Source: Prochlorothrix hollandica PCC 9006 = CALU 1027
Lineage (GTDB): Bacteria; Cyanobacteriota; Cyanobacteriia; Prochlorotrichales; Prochlorotrichaceae
DNA: 64,000 nucleotides
Direction: 5' to 3'
Assembly (NCBI RefSeq): GCF_000332315.1
Contig: NZ_KB235941.1
Span: forward strand, 548,359-612,358
The translations under genes were made by a program, and so were the position numbers. Shown here one piece after another: positions 8,357 to 17,500 of the stretch (its first letter is position 1; each line of letters begins with the position of its first letter). Below the pieces are notes generated by a model. That model was given only the letters and a program-made list of their open reading frames with translations. It was not told the DNA's origin and did not search any database.

Positions 8357-8965
8357 ATGTCGCGATACAGAGGCCCTCGCCTCAGAATTACCCGGCGTTT
8401 GGGAGATCTTCCCGGCCTGACCCGCAAATCGGCCCGCCGCGCCTATCCCCCCGGAATGCATGGCCAAAACCGCCGCAAGCGCTCCGAATATGCCACCCGT
8501 CTGGAAGAAAAGCAGAAACTGCGCTTCAACTATGGAGTTTCGGAACGGCAACTGATCCGCTACGTCAAGAAAGCGCGTCGGGTGCAGGGTTCCACCGGAA
8601 AGATTTTGCTGCAATTGTTGGAAATGCGCCTGGATAACACGGTGTTCCGCCTGGGGATGGCTCCGACGATTCCCGCTGCCCGCCAGTTGGTGAACCATGG
8701 CCATATTTTGGTCAATGGTCGGGTGGTGGATATTGCCAGCTATAGCTGCCGATCGGGAGATGTGGTTGGGGTGCGGAACCGGGAACAGTCCCGCGCCATG
8801 GTGGAACAGAATTTGCAATACCCCGGTTTGGCCAACGTTCCCGCCCATTTGGTGTTGGATAAGGCCAAGATGGAAGCCAATGTTATCGGTCTCTGTGAAC
8901 GGGAATGGGTGGCCATCAAGATTAATGAACTGATGGTGGTGGAGTACTACTCCCGGAAAGTCTAA
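8357..8965 (+). CDS. rpsD: 30S ribosomal protein S4
   Basis: The 202-aa protein binds 16S rRNA early in 30S assembly. [16 protein letters not shown] is the standard S4 N-terminus and decides the start at 8357; a frame open from 8273 adds 28 residues translated from the IS605-like element. A Shine-Dalgarno AGAGGA lies at 8345-8350. The S4 RNA-binding domain is visible at [20 protein letters not shown] and [17 protein letters not shown]. As usual in cyanobacteria it stands alone. A good terminator follows. Confidence 0.98.
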   Translation: MSRYRGPRLRITRRLGDLPGLTRKSARRAYPPGMHGQNRRKRSEYATRLEEKQKLRFNYGVSERQLIRYVKKARRVQGSTGKILLQLLEMRLDNTVFRLGMAPTIPAARQLVNHGHILVNGRVVDIASYSCRSGDVVGVRNREQSRAMVEQNLQYPGLANVPAHLVLDKAKMEANVIGLCEREWVAIKINELMVVEYYSRKV

Positions 8966-9021
8966 GAATTGGGAGACGATCGCCCTGGTTTTGGCGCGAT
9001 CGTCCCAGTTCACACCCATGG

Positions 9022-9044
9022 GGGAGCCTGAGGCTCCCTTTTTT
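9022..9044 (+). terminator. Intrinsic terminator of rpsD
   Basis: Stem GGGAGCC / GGCTCCC (9022-9028 and 9032-9038) with a TGA loop, followed by six T. It lies 57 bp after the rpsD stop. Confidence 0.9.
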
Positions 9045-9171
9045 CATGGGCGAAACCCCACAGCAAGTTATGCTCGGTGCCTTGTGGGGTTTCCTTCCTC
9101 CACCCAACCCACGATCTAAACCCCATCACAGCACAATTCAAGGCTCAGGTTTGTAGTAGCGACTTCAGTCG

Positions 9172-9461
9172 GTAATTATTCAGGGGTCCACAGGAAAATG
9201 AGGGTTTCAGGCTCTAGACAACAGACCTTAGGCGATTGGAGAGAGTCCACTTCACTGGGGGGGTTCACCGATTTTGGTAGGGGCAATCCCCCCGTGGTTG
9301 CCCCGGCTGTGGGTCACCAAGAGGGTCACCAAGAGGGTCGGCACGGGGGCGAGAACCCTACCTGAGGTCGATTATTCCCAGGTGCAATGCACCCCGTTGA
9401 TCCGCCTCTGACCGGCGATCGGAGGGCTGAACCCCTACTCACTTTCCCCCTGAATCGTTAC
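9172..9461. mobile_element. 290-bp miniature element with IS66-like ends and 8-bp target duplication
   Basis: Inverted ends GTAATTATTCAGGGG (9172-9186) and CCCCTGAATCGTTAC (9447-9461) agree in 13 of 15 positions. They match the end of the IS66 element at 621. Both sides carry TTCAGTCG (9164-9171 and 9462-9469), an exact 8-bp target duplication as IS66 makes. The interior has no transposase. The target is itself part of a palindromic tract (GCGACTTCAGTCG; a related CGACTGAAGTCG is at 9509). Confidence 0.85.
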
Positions 9462-9521
9462 TTCAGTCGCTCTGGTCCATAGCTTCCTGGAGGGGAACGA
9501 CTGAAGTCGTTATTACGAACG

Positions 9522-9632
9522 TGTAGCCGTCCCAGGCATTTAACAAAAATTGCTCGTTTCAGCCTGAAATAGCTGAAACCCTTTAAACTCGTTCGCTAAT
9601 ACCCTCGATCGCAGTCTCTGGGACGGTTACAT
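9522..9632. mobile_element. Small inverted-repeat element of about 110 bp
   Basis: Ends TGTAGCCGTCCCAG (from 9522) and CTGGGACGGTTACA (to 9631) are inverted copies with one difference. The inside contains another dyad (GTTTCAGCCTGAAAT, GCTGAAAC). It may be a miniature transposable element or a palindromic repeat; no second copy was seen. Confidence 0.45.
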
Positions 9633-9758
9633 CACAGCAATCCTAAAGCAGTTGGGGTTTCTGCTTAAAGCGGAAACCCTATAAACTAGCCTTAAAACCA
9701 TAAAAATTATCAATTTTTCAGGAACATTATCCCCATTATTCCAATCTCTAACCGAACA

Positions 9759-9863
9759 GACAGTAATCCTATAATCAGTTGTCAGGATCTCGATGGCTGA
9801 AACCCTTTGTGTCGTGTGCATTCTTCGATCGCACACCCACGCGACCCATGGCGGACTGCTGTA
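9759..9863. mobile_element. Diverged copy C of the 103-bp TA element
   Basis: It keeps ATCAGTTGTCAGGATCTCGA, GGCTGAAACCCTT and the end GCGGACTGCTGTA, but the central hairpin is degraded to GTGTGCATTCTTCGATCGCA. It is an old insertion upstream of the CHAT gene. Confidence 0.7.
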
Positions 9864-9938
9864 GTCTGTATAACCCTGTGGTGCAGTTCTCTCCCTCCAG
9901 GGCTGCGGCGATCGAGCCAGCCCCGTCCATTCTTTTCC

Positions 9939-9995
9939 GTGTGACATTATCCCGTGTGACATTATCCCGTGTGACATTATCCCGTGTGACATTAT
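9939..9995. repeat. 15-bp tandem repeat directly before the CHAT gene
   Basis: Nearly four copies of GTGTGACATTATCCC. The last copy changes to ATTATG and supplies the start codon at 9994. Confidence 0.9.
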
Positions 9996-11589
9996 GTTGA
10001 ACTCCCTGATCCAGTCCCTCAAGCCAGTGGCTCCAGGCTCCCCCTGGACAGCACCGCCCGCCGCTGTGGTGGTGGCGATCGGTCTGTGGTGGGGCAGTGG
10101 CCCAGCACCCCTACGGGCGGAAACCGGGCTAGCCCCCTGGGTCAACCCACAGTCCCCAGCCCTTTTGGCTGAATTATCGCAACAAACTCCCATGGCCTAT
10201 GGGGATTCCGACTATGATAACCGTCGCCCTAGCGATCGTCGTACCGACAGCGAGACTGCCCCTGAAACCGACAGCGAGACTGCCCCTGAGACCGACACCG
10301 AAATAATCAGAAGAGGTGGCCCTAGGGTCAACCCAGCGCCGTCCGCTGTGCCCCAGCCCTCGTCTGTCCCGACCATGACCCCAGCCATTCAGGATGCCAT
10401 CATCAAAATGGAAGACAAGTGGCAAGCGGAATATTCCAGCCACCTGCAAATCCAACCCATTGATCAGTTCACCAACCCCACCCAAGTCATTACAACCCTA
10501 GCCGAGGCTGATGCCGCGACGGGAACCCACACCGGTTTTTTATGGATTGCTAGCACCAATGATCACATTAGCCTAATATTGACCACCGCCCAGGGAACCT
10601 CCGTCGCCCACGAAATACCTGTGCCCCAAGCCCGACTGCGCCAAGTGGTGCAACTGTTCAACACCGGGGTCAGCGATCCCACTAGCCCCCCCAATCGCTA
10701 TCTCAAACCCGCCCAAAGCCTCTACGACTGGTTAGTGGCCCCCCTGGAACCGGTTTTGGAGGCAGAAGGCATTGACACCTTAATTTTCTGCATGGGCCAG
10801 GGCTTGCGATCGCTGCCCCTAGCGGCCCTCCATGATGGCAATCAATTTTTGATTGAGCGCTATGCCATAGTACGGGTGCCCGCCTTTGTGCTGAGTGACC
10901 TAAGCTACCGTCCCTTACGCAATACCCAGGTGCTAGCCATGGGAGCCTCGGAATTTACGGATCAAAGCGCTTTGCCTGCGGTGCCCCTGGAAATCAACAC
11001 CATTGTCCAAGATCTCTGGCCCGGAACCGCCGTCCTCAACCAAAACTTCACCCTCGACAATTTGCAACGGGAGCGGGAACGCCAACCCTACAGCATCATC
11101 CATCTGGCCACCCATGCCAACTTCCAGAGCGGCGATCTCAGTCAGTCCTATATTCAGCTTTGGGATTCTCGCCTGACCCTCGATCGCATTGATGAACTCA
11201 ATTGGAAGGATCCCCTGGTGGAGCTACTGGTGCTCAGTGCCTGCGAAACAGCGCTAGGGGATACGGAGGCAGAACTGGGGTTTGCGGGGATGACGGTACA
11301 GGCGGGGGTTAAGTCGGCCCTGGCCAGTCTTTGGTCCGTGAGCGATGTGGGGACCCTAGCCTTGATGACCGAGTTTTATAGCCAGCTCGAAACCGCTAGT
11401 TCTAAGGCCAATAGCCTCCAAGAAGCCCAACTGGCCATGATTCGGGGCGAGGTGAAAGTCAGTGATGGTCGTCTGAGTAGTGTCTCGCGGGGTACGTCCC
11501 TGGAAACGGGTCCAGACTTCCATCCCCCGGCTAATTTCTCCCACCCGTTTTATTGGTCCGCCTTCACCCTCATCGGTAGTCCCTGGTAA
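9994..11589 (+). CDS. CHAT-domain (caspase-like) protein with signal peptide
   Basis: The protein has 531 aa. The N-terminus has a hydrophobic segment, AAVVVAIGLWWGSG, ending near APLRAETG, consistent with export or membrane anchoring. A low-complexity Pro/Thr/Glu region includes a direct repeat (DSETAPET twice). The C-terminal 300 residues or so are a CHAT domain, with the His in IIHLATHANFQSG and the Cys in LVLSACETALGD, and the usual ending SHPFYWSAFTLIGSPW. The dyad is intact, so protease activity is possible; the target is unknown. In cyanobacteria such proteins often carry TPR repeats, which I do not see here. Confidence 0.9.
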   Translation: MLNSLIQSLKPVAPGSPWTAPPAAVVVAIGLWWGSGPAPLRAETGLAPWVNPQSPALLAELSQQTPMAYGDSDYDNRRPSDRRTDSETAPETDSETAPETDTEIIRRGGPRVNPAPSAVPQPSSVPTMTPAIQDAIIKMEDKWQAEYSSHLQIQPIDQFTNPTQVITTLAEADAATGTHTGFLWIASTNDHISLILTTAQGTSVAHEIPVPQARLRQVVQLFNTGVSDPTSPPNRYLKPAQSLYDWLVAPLEPVLEAEGIDTLIFCMGQGLRSLPLAALHDGNQFLIERYAIVRVPAFVLSDLSYRPLRNTQVLAMGASEFTDQSALPAVPLEINTIVQDLWPGTAVLNQNFTLDNLQRERERQPYSIIHLATHANFQSGDLSQSYIQLWDSRLTLDRIDELNWKDPLVELLVLSACETALGDTEAELGFAGMTVQAGVKSALASLWSVSDVGTLALMTEFYSQLETASSKANSLQEAQLAMIRGEVKVSDGRLSSVSRGTSLETGPDFHPPANFSHPFYWSAFTLIGSPW

Positions 11590-11770
11590 AGTGGTAGTTA
11601 AAAACTATGGTTTTGATTACCCAGATTACCCAGTTTCAGTTGCGCCTTCGGTCTATCTTTGGCACCCAGGGGAACTCCTCGCGGGCGAACGATCGGTGAG
11701 GTCGATCGGGCGGCGAGATCGCCCGATCGCTCTCAAAAACGATCGCGCCGTCTCCCTCGATCGCCAGGGG

Positions 11771-12343
11771 TTGCGTTATGCCCTCTGCGTCCTGGGCAGT
11801 AGTCTGATGGTGGCCTGTGCCAGTGTGACCCCCAGCCCGGAACCCAGCCCCTCCAACAATCCCGGCCCTGCCGCCATCACCTTGGGCACCAACTGGCACG
11901 CCCCAGCGGAGCAGGGGGGCTTTGAACCCCTGGTGTTTTTACTGGCGGACTCTGGCTATTCCCCCTATGCCACTACGATCGAAACCCGGCGAGAATTGCT
12001 AGAAACTAAGCCATAAGTAGTACGGCGCTTTGTGGAAGCCTCGATCGCGGGCTGGTATAGCTATTTCCAAAATCCAGACCCGGCCAATGCCCTGATTAAA
12101 GCGGCAAACCCAGCCATGACCGATAATCAGTTGGTCTATGGGTTTGCCAAAATGCAGGAGTATGGGCTGGTGACTTCTGGGGATGCTGCCACCCTGGGCA
12201 TTGGGGCTATGACGGATCAACGCTGGCAGGATTTTTTCCAATCCATGGTGACGGCGGGAATTTATCCCCCAGATACCGATTTTCGCCAAGCCTATACCCT
12301 AGAGTTCACCAACCAAGGGGTTCCCCCCCGCCTGGATCCCTAA
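11771..12343 (+). pseudogene. Broken ABC transporter substrate-binding lipoprotein (NMT1/THI5-like)
   Basis: A TTG start at 11771 gives a lipoprotein signal, LRYALCVLGSSLMVACAS, followed by AAITLGTNWHAPAEQGGF, the standard start of NMT1-like nitrate/sulfonate/riboflavin-precursor binding proteins. The text then jumps to EPLVFLLADSGYSPYATTIE, which in family members lies about 150 residues later, so the middle is deleted in frame. A TAA follows ETKP (12014-12016). The same frame continues with VVRRFVEASIAGWYSYFQNP and AMTDQRWQDFFQSMV, the family C-terminus. Two independent lesions make this a pseudogene. The exact start is uncertain. No permease or ATPase gene is nearby. Confidence 0.85.
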
Positions 12344-12438
12344 CTCCCCCCGCTCTCGCCAGACACCCCCCCCCGACCAGGAGCTATCCCTATGGGCACC
12401 CTTCCCCTGACCTCCCCAACTCCCAGCAATCAAAGAAA

Positions 12439-12861
12439 ATGAACATCACTTTTGAGCAAGTCGTCTTTTATATCCTGCTTGGCATGTATAATGACTTGCA
12501 GGGTTGCTGTTATGCAACAGCGGTTATGTCAAACGATTTTAATGACTCAAGAAAAATGGCCTTTGTAGGCAATGCCATGCTTGCAACTGAAATTATTTTT
12601 GATATTTTTTACGGTTTTAAGACAGTCTGGTATGGCTCTATTTTAATCCATATTGGAACACGAACTATTTTCGTCATTGCATGGCAATTTCTATTTTTTG
12701 GAGTTATCTACATTCTCACAATATTATGCAAAATTGCTAGACTCAGAGAACTAGGAATAATAATAGGGTTCCTTTCCAACAGACCTCAGATCGCTCAAGC
12801 TACAGTGTTCGCGTGGCTACCATTATCATTCTTAATCTTTACTATGGTTTCTAAAATGTAA
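12439..12861 (+). CDS. Small membrane protein of unknown function
   Basis: The 140-aa protein has about four hydrophobic segments (VVFYILLGMY, TEIIFDIFYGFKTVWYG, FVIAWQFLFFGVIYILTIL, FAWLPLSFLIFTMV). I do not recognise it. Base composition is much more AT-rich than neighbouring genes, as in the convergent gene at 12867-13354, suggesting that both came in together. Confidence 0.6.
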   Translation: MNITFEQVVFYILLGMYNDLQGCCYATAVMSNDFNDSRKMAFVGNAMLATEIIFDIFYGFKTVWYGSILIHIGTRTIFVIAWQFLFFGVIYILTILCKIARLRELGIIIGFLSNRPQIAQATVFAWLPLSFLIFTMVSKM

Positions 12862-12866
12862 TAACT

Positions 12867-13354
12867 TCATTTCTCTTCAGTCTGTTTTATTGCCTTCGAT
12901 ACACTTAGCTTTGCTATTTCTTCAGGTTCTGTCAATCCAATCTTTTTTCTGGCTTGTGTAATATAGATACATGCTGTAGCAGATGCTACAAATTTTCCAA
13001 ATATTCTTTCAAATGTTAAAAAGGAATATGAGTTCATGTATGACTCTGGGTCAATGGTAGCAAGAAGAAAAGAGAGAGCGATTCGTGAGGTTGCGCCCGT
13101 AACAACAGGAACTAATGTTTTTAGCCGCCAACAACTATAAATCCACCCACCAGGTAGTAAGAGCCAGTACATGGCGTGATTGCCACACCAGCTACAGCAA
13201 CCCTAAATCAGTTGTAAGGATCTCGATGGCTGAAACCCTTGGTGTGGTGTGCCCCCTCCGGGGGCACACCACACGACCCATTTAGGACTGCTGTACTACC
13301 TCTACGAATATCTATTTCTTTATATTTATCTGTATCTAGTTCTGGCTTTAACAT
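12867..13354 (-). pseudogene. Small membrane protein gene split by the 103-bp element
   Basis: The present open frame starts only at 13172 (MYWLLLPGGW, 101 aa). Upstream of the element, ATG 13354 opens MLKPELDTDKYKEIDIRRGS. Removing the element with one TA joins the two parts in frame through SSWCGNHAMYWLL, giving a continuous 128-aa protein with two hydrophobic segments and a charged tail ending IKQTEEK. With the element in place the upstream part would run into it and stop. Function unknown. A shortened product from 13172 might still be made. Confidence 0.7.
13193..13295. mobile_element. 103-bp TA-flanked miniature element, copy D
   Basis: Full-length copy with perfect central hairpin, same orientation as copy B. 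The empty target would be GGTAGTAGCTGG on the minus strand, with TA as the duplicated dinucleotide. It interrupts the coding frame at 12867-13354. Confidence 0.88.
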
Positions 13355-13755
13355 AGACTATTGATCCGCCATCTCTTCACTGTAAACCAAGCTGGGATGC
13401 TCCATAGCTCCATCAACTTTGGGGCATCTCGATGAATTATAGCGGACGGCGGAGCCGTCCGCCATAACTTAAAGGTCTCCTGTATGGGATTTATACGAGA
13501 ATATTTACAAATCTCAGAAAATCACCCCTAGAACCCACTTTTAAGGGGAAAAACCATATTCCTTCCCATTTTTCCCCCTTTTCAAGAGGGGCTTAGGGGG
13601 ATGTTGGGTAGTGATCTAAACGCAGTGAAGTCATAACGGTACGATAAGGCTTCCAGCCTGTCTTTTCACTACCATACCGAATTTTGCTGGGGTCTATGAC
13701 CCATGGCTTGGGTTTTCAAGTAACCTCTAAACAACCTAATCTTGTTTTAGACCCC
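13355..13755. other. Intergenic region upstream of bioD
   Basis: It contains a GC-rich hairpin (GCGGACGGC / GCCGTCCGC, about 13442-13465) and a T/C-rich tract (about 13540-13600) of the dispersed type. No gene or clear promoter was recognised. Confidence 0.4.
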
Positions 13756-14388
13756 ATGTCCTCCTTTGCTTGGCCCGCCCAATTCTGCGTCAGCGGCACC
13801 GATACCGATGTTGGTAAAACCGTCGTTTCCGCCCTCCTCAGCCTGGGCCTGAAGGCCAGCTACTGGAAACCGATCCAATCCGGCACCCAACCCTGCACCG
13901 ACACCGACTATGTGCGCCAGGTGACCCAACTGCCCGATGACCACTTTTGGCCCGAACGGTTTCGCCTGAGCCAGCCCCTGTCTCCCCATGCCGCCGCCGC
14001 CATTGATGGGGTGAGCCTCCATCTCCAGGATTTTAGTCTGCCCCCCGTGGGCGATCGGCCCCTAATTGTCGAAGGAGCAGGCGGCTTATTGGTGCCCTTG
14101 AACGATCGCCACTATATCCTGGACCTCATCCGCCATTTAGACCTACCCGTCTGTCTGGTGGCCCGCAGCGGCCTGGGCACCCTCAACCATACCCTGCTGT
14201 CCCTGGCCCAACTGCGGCGATCGCAGGTTCCCATCCTGGGGGTGGTGCTCAATGGCCCGAAAAATCCCAGTAACCGGCAGGCGATCGAACACTATGGCCA
14301 AGTGCCGATCCTGGGGGAACTGGAACCCCTAGCAGCCGTGAACCCCACCAGCCTCAAAGCTGCCTTTGACCGCCTGGGATCCCCCTAA
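13756..14388 (+). CDS. bioD: ATP-dependent dethiobiotin synthetase
   Basis: The 210-aa enzyme closes the ureido ring of dethiobiotin from diaminopelargonate, CO2 and ATP. The P-loop GTDTDVGKT is at residues about 12-20, the substrate lysine in YWKPIQSG, the loop LSPHAAAAIDG, and the second nucleotide motif in VEGAGGLLVPL. The start at 13756 (MSSFAWPAQFCVSGTDTDVG) fits the family; the frame is open from 13684 but that extension has no family support. bioC and a BioH-like gene lie about 7 kb downstream on the other strand, so biotin genes are scattered in this region. Confidence 0.95.
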   Translation: MSSFAWPAQFCVSGTDTDVGKTVVSALLSLGLKASYWKPIQSGTQPCTDTDYVRQVTQLPDDHFWPERFRLSQPLSPHAAAAIDGVSLHLQDFSLPPVGDRPLIVEGAGGLLVPLNDRHYILDLIRHLDLPVCLVARSGLGTLNHTLLSLAQLRRSQVPILGVVLNGPKNPSNRQAIEHYGQVPILGELEPLAAVNPTSLKAAFDRLGSP

Positions 14389-14516
14389 CCAATCCCTAGG
14401 GTAGGCTTGGAATCCCCGCTCTTTTCAGGAATTACCGTAGCATACGGAAAAAAGATCCTACCCTGAGAAAAGAGAAAAGAATTCCCCGTGCCCCCTATGC
14501 TACCGCCACCGTTACC

Positions 14517-17500
14517 ATGACCCAAGCCAGGGCTGTCCTATCGGGTTACCAGATCCTCGATCCCATCAACATTGGGGCGCGGATGCTGCTGTATCGTGCC
14601 CAACGCCAGAGCGATGGACAGTTAGTGTTGCTCAAAGTCTTGTGGAACGATTACCCCAGCTTTCGGGAACTGCTGCAACTACGCCACCAATACGCCCTCG
14701 GGCGCAGCCTGGGCCATGATCCCAACATTGCCCCCCCCTTAGCCCTGGAAAACTACTACAACGGTCTGGCCTTGATCTTGCTGGATCCCGGTGGCCTGCC
14801 CCTGGGCCAGTGGTGCAACCTGCGGCCCCTGGATCTGGATCAGTTTTTTCCCCTAGCCCTGGCCCTCAGTCGCCTGCTGCAACGGCTACACCAGCAAAAC
14901 ATCATCCACAAAGCCTTTAACCCCACCAGTTTCCTCATTGATCCGGTGAACCGTCACCCCAGCCTCATTGATCTGGGGCTAGCCTCCCGTCTCCCCCGCG
15001 AAACCCAAAGCATCGCCAGTCCCAATGCCCTAGAGGGCAGCCTAGCCTACTTCTCCCCGGAACAAACGGGGCGCATGAACCGGGGCATCGACTACCGCAC
15101 CGACTTCTATACCCTGGGGGTGATGTTCTATGAACTGCTGACGGGGCAATTACCATTCCAGAGCAGCGACCCCATGGAACTGGTCCATGCCCATTTGGCT
15201 AAGGTGCCCCCCCTGGTCAGCCGGGTGAACCCCCAGGTGCCCTTGGCGGTGGGGCGGATCGTGCTGAAACTGATGGCCAAAATGCCGGAGGATCGGTACC
15301 AAAGCGGGGTGGGGCTAATCCATGATCTGGAGCGCTCTTGGCAAAGTTGGCAAATCCAGGGCAGCATTCAGCCCTTCCCCTTGGCCCAACAGGACGCGAG
15401 CGATCGCTTCGTCATTACAGAACGACTCTATGGCCGGGAGGGAGAAGTGAAAACCCTGTTGGCCGCGTTCGATCGGGCCAGCGCCGGCAGTACCGAACTG
15501 GTGATGGTGACAGGGTTCTCTGGGGTGGGCAAAACGGCAGTGGTCAATGAGGTACAAAAACCCATTATTCGCCAACGGGGCTACTTTATTCGGGGTAAGT
15601 TTGACCAATTTCAGCGTAATCTCCCCTTTCGGGCCTTTGTCATGGCCTTTCAGGACTTGGCGGAGCAGGTGTTGGGGGAGTCCGAGTCCCGCATCCAGAT
15701 CTGGAAAGAAACCATTGCAGCGGCGATCGACCCCCATGCCCAAGTCCTGATCGAGGTCATTCCCGCCCTGGGGCAGTTATTGGGACCTCAACCGCCCGCA
15801 TCCCCCTTAACGGGCAGTGCGGCCCAGGCCCGCTTTAATCGGCTGATGCAAAAACTGATGGCCGTGTTCACCACCGCCAGCCACCCCTTAGTGATTTTCC
15901 TGGATGATTTGCAATGGGCAGATTCCGCCTCCCTCAAGCTGATGCGGCGCTTATTGCTGGACAGTCCCGGCCATTTATTACTGATCGGAGCCTATCGGGA
16001 TAATGAAGTCCAGGCGACCCATCCCCTGATGATCACCCTCCAAACCTTGGCGGAAGCCCGCGCCAACCCCACGGCCCTGACTCCCCCCTTGGGGTTCAAC
16101 ACCCTCATCCTCCAACCCCTGAGCCTGCCCCATGTGGGAGATTGGATCGCGGACACCCTGCTGCGCATCCCCCAGGAGGTGGAGCCATTGGTGGAACTGG
16201 TGTTCCAAAAGGCCCAGGGGAACCCCTTTTTCAGTGGCCAATTGCTCAAGTCCTTCCATGAGCAGGGTCTGATTTACAGCACCACTCGCCTTGCCCAAGG
16301 TCAGCGAGACGGTCAGGGCCAAGGGGTGAGTCGCAGCGATCGCTCCCCCTACTGTTGGGCCTATGACTTAGATCGGGTTCGGGATCTGCGGGTCGATAGT
16401 GATGTGGTGGGGTTTGTGGTGCAACAGTTGCAACAATTGCCCGCCACCACCCAAGCAGTCCTGAAACTGGCGGCCTGTGTGGGCAACCAGTTTGATTTAC
16501 AAACCCTGGCCCGCGTCTATCAACACCCCATCAAAACGACAGCGGTGCATCTCTGGCCCGCCCTGGAAAAGGGCTATCTCTTCCCCGAAGATGAGGTCTA
16601 TAAGTTTTACCAGGGGGACACCAGTGAGGGGGAACAGGGTGGCCGCTACCCCTTGCAACGGGGGGGCTATCGCTTCTCCCACGATCGCATCCAACAGGCA
16701 GCCTATGCCCTCATTGCCGAAGCCCAAAAACAGTCGGTTCACTGCCAGATTGGTCAGTTACTCTTGGCGGAATTGGGACCGGCGATCGCCCGGGAACTGG
16801 GGGAACTGGAACCCCTAAGTCTCGCAACGGAGCCAATCCCCCCGATCGATCCCTCTGATCCTTCCCCAGAACCAGCGCCCTACCTGGGCACCGGCGATCG
16901 CCTCTTTGCGGTCACCAATCACCTCAACTTGGGGGAAGCCCTCATTGACGACGAGATCACCCGGCTCCAGTTAGCCCATCTCAACCTGCGATCGGGTCAC
17001 CAAGCCCTAGCCGCCACCGCCTATCAAGCCGCCGTGACCTACTTCCTAGCGGGTATTCGCTGCTTAAACCCGCAAATTTTCCACAGTACTGCCCCTTGGG
17101 CTTCTCCCCATCCCATTCCTCCCGCCCCCGGTGGATTGCTATTTGGCTTTCCCCGCACCCCCGATGTACCCTTTGTCAGCCCCACCCCTGTTAGCCCCAC
17201 GTCTAGCCCCACGTCTAGCAGTCCCACCTCTAGCCCCACGTCTAGCAGTCCCACGTCTAGCCCCACCTCTAGCAGTCCCACGTCTAGCCCCACTAGCAGT
17301 CCCACCTCTAGCAGTCCCACCTCTAGCCCCACCTCTAGCAGTCCCACTCCGGTCAGTTCCAGGTCTAGCAGTTCCAGGTCTAGCAGTCCCACGTCTAGCC
17401 CCACGTCTAGCAACCCCACCGCCGATGCCCTCCGGTCTACCAGTCCCCTGGATCCCTACCTCCACAGTCTTCCCAGTTGGCATAGCCACCCAGATTTGAC

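Noticed and set aside
8309-9019. 236-codon minus-strand frame
   Set aside because: It lies opposite rpsD, whose identity is certain.
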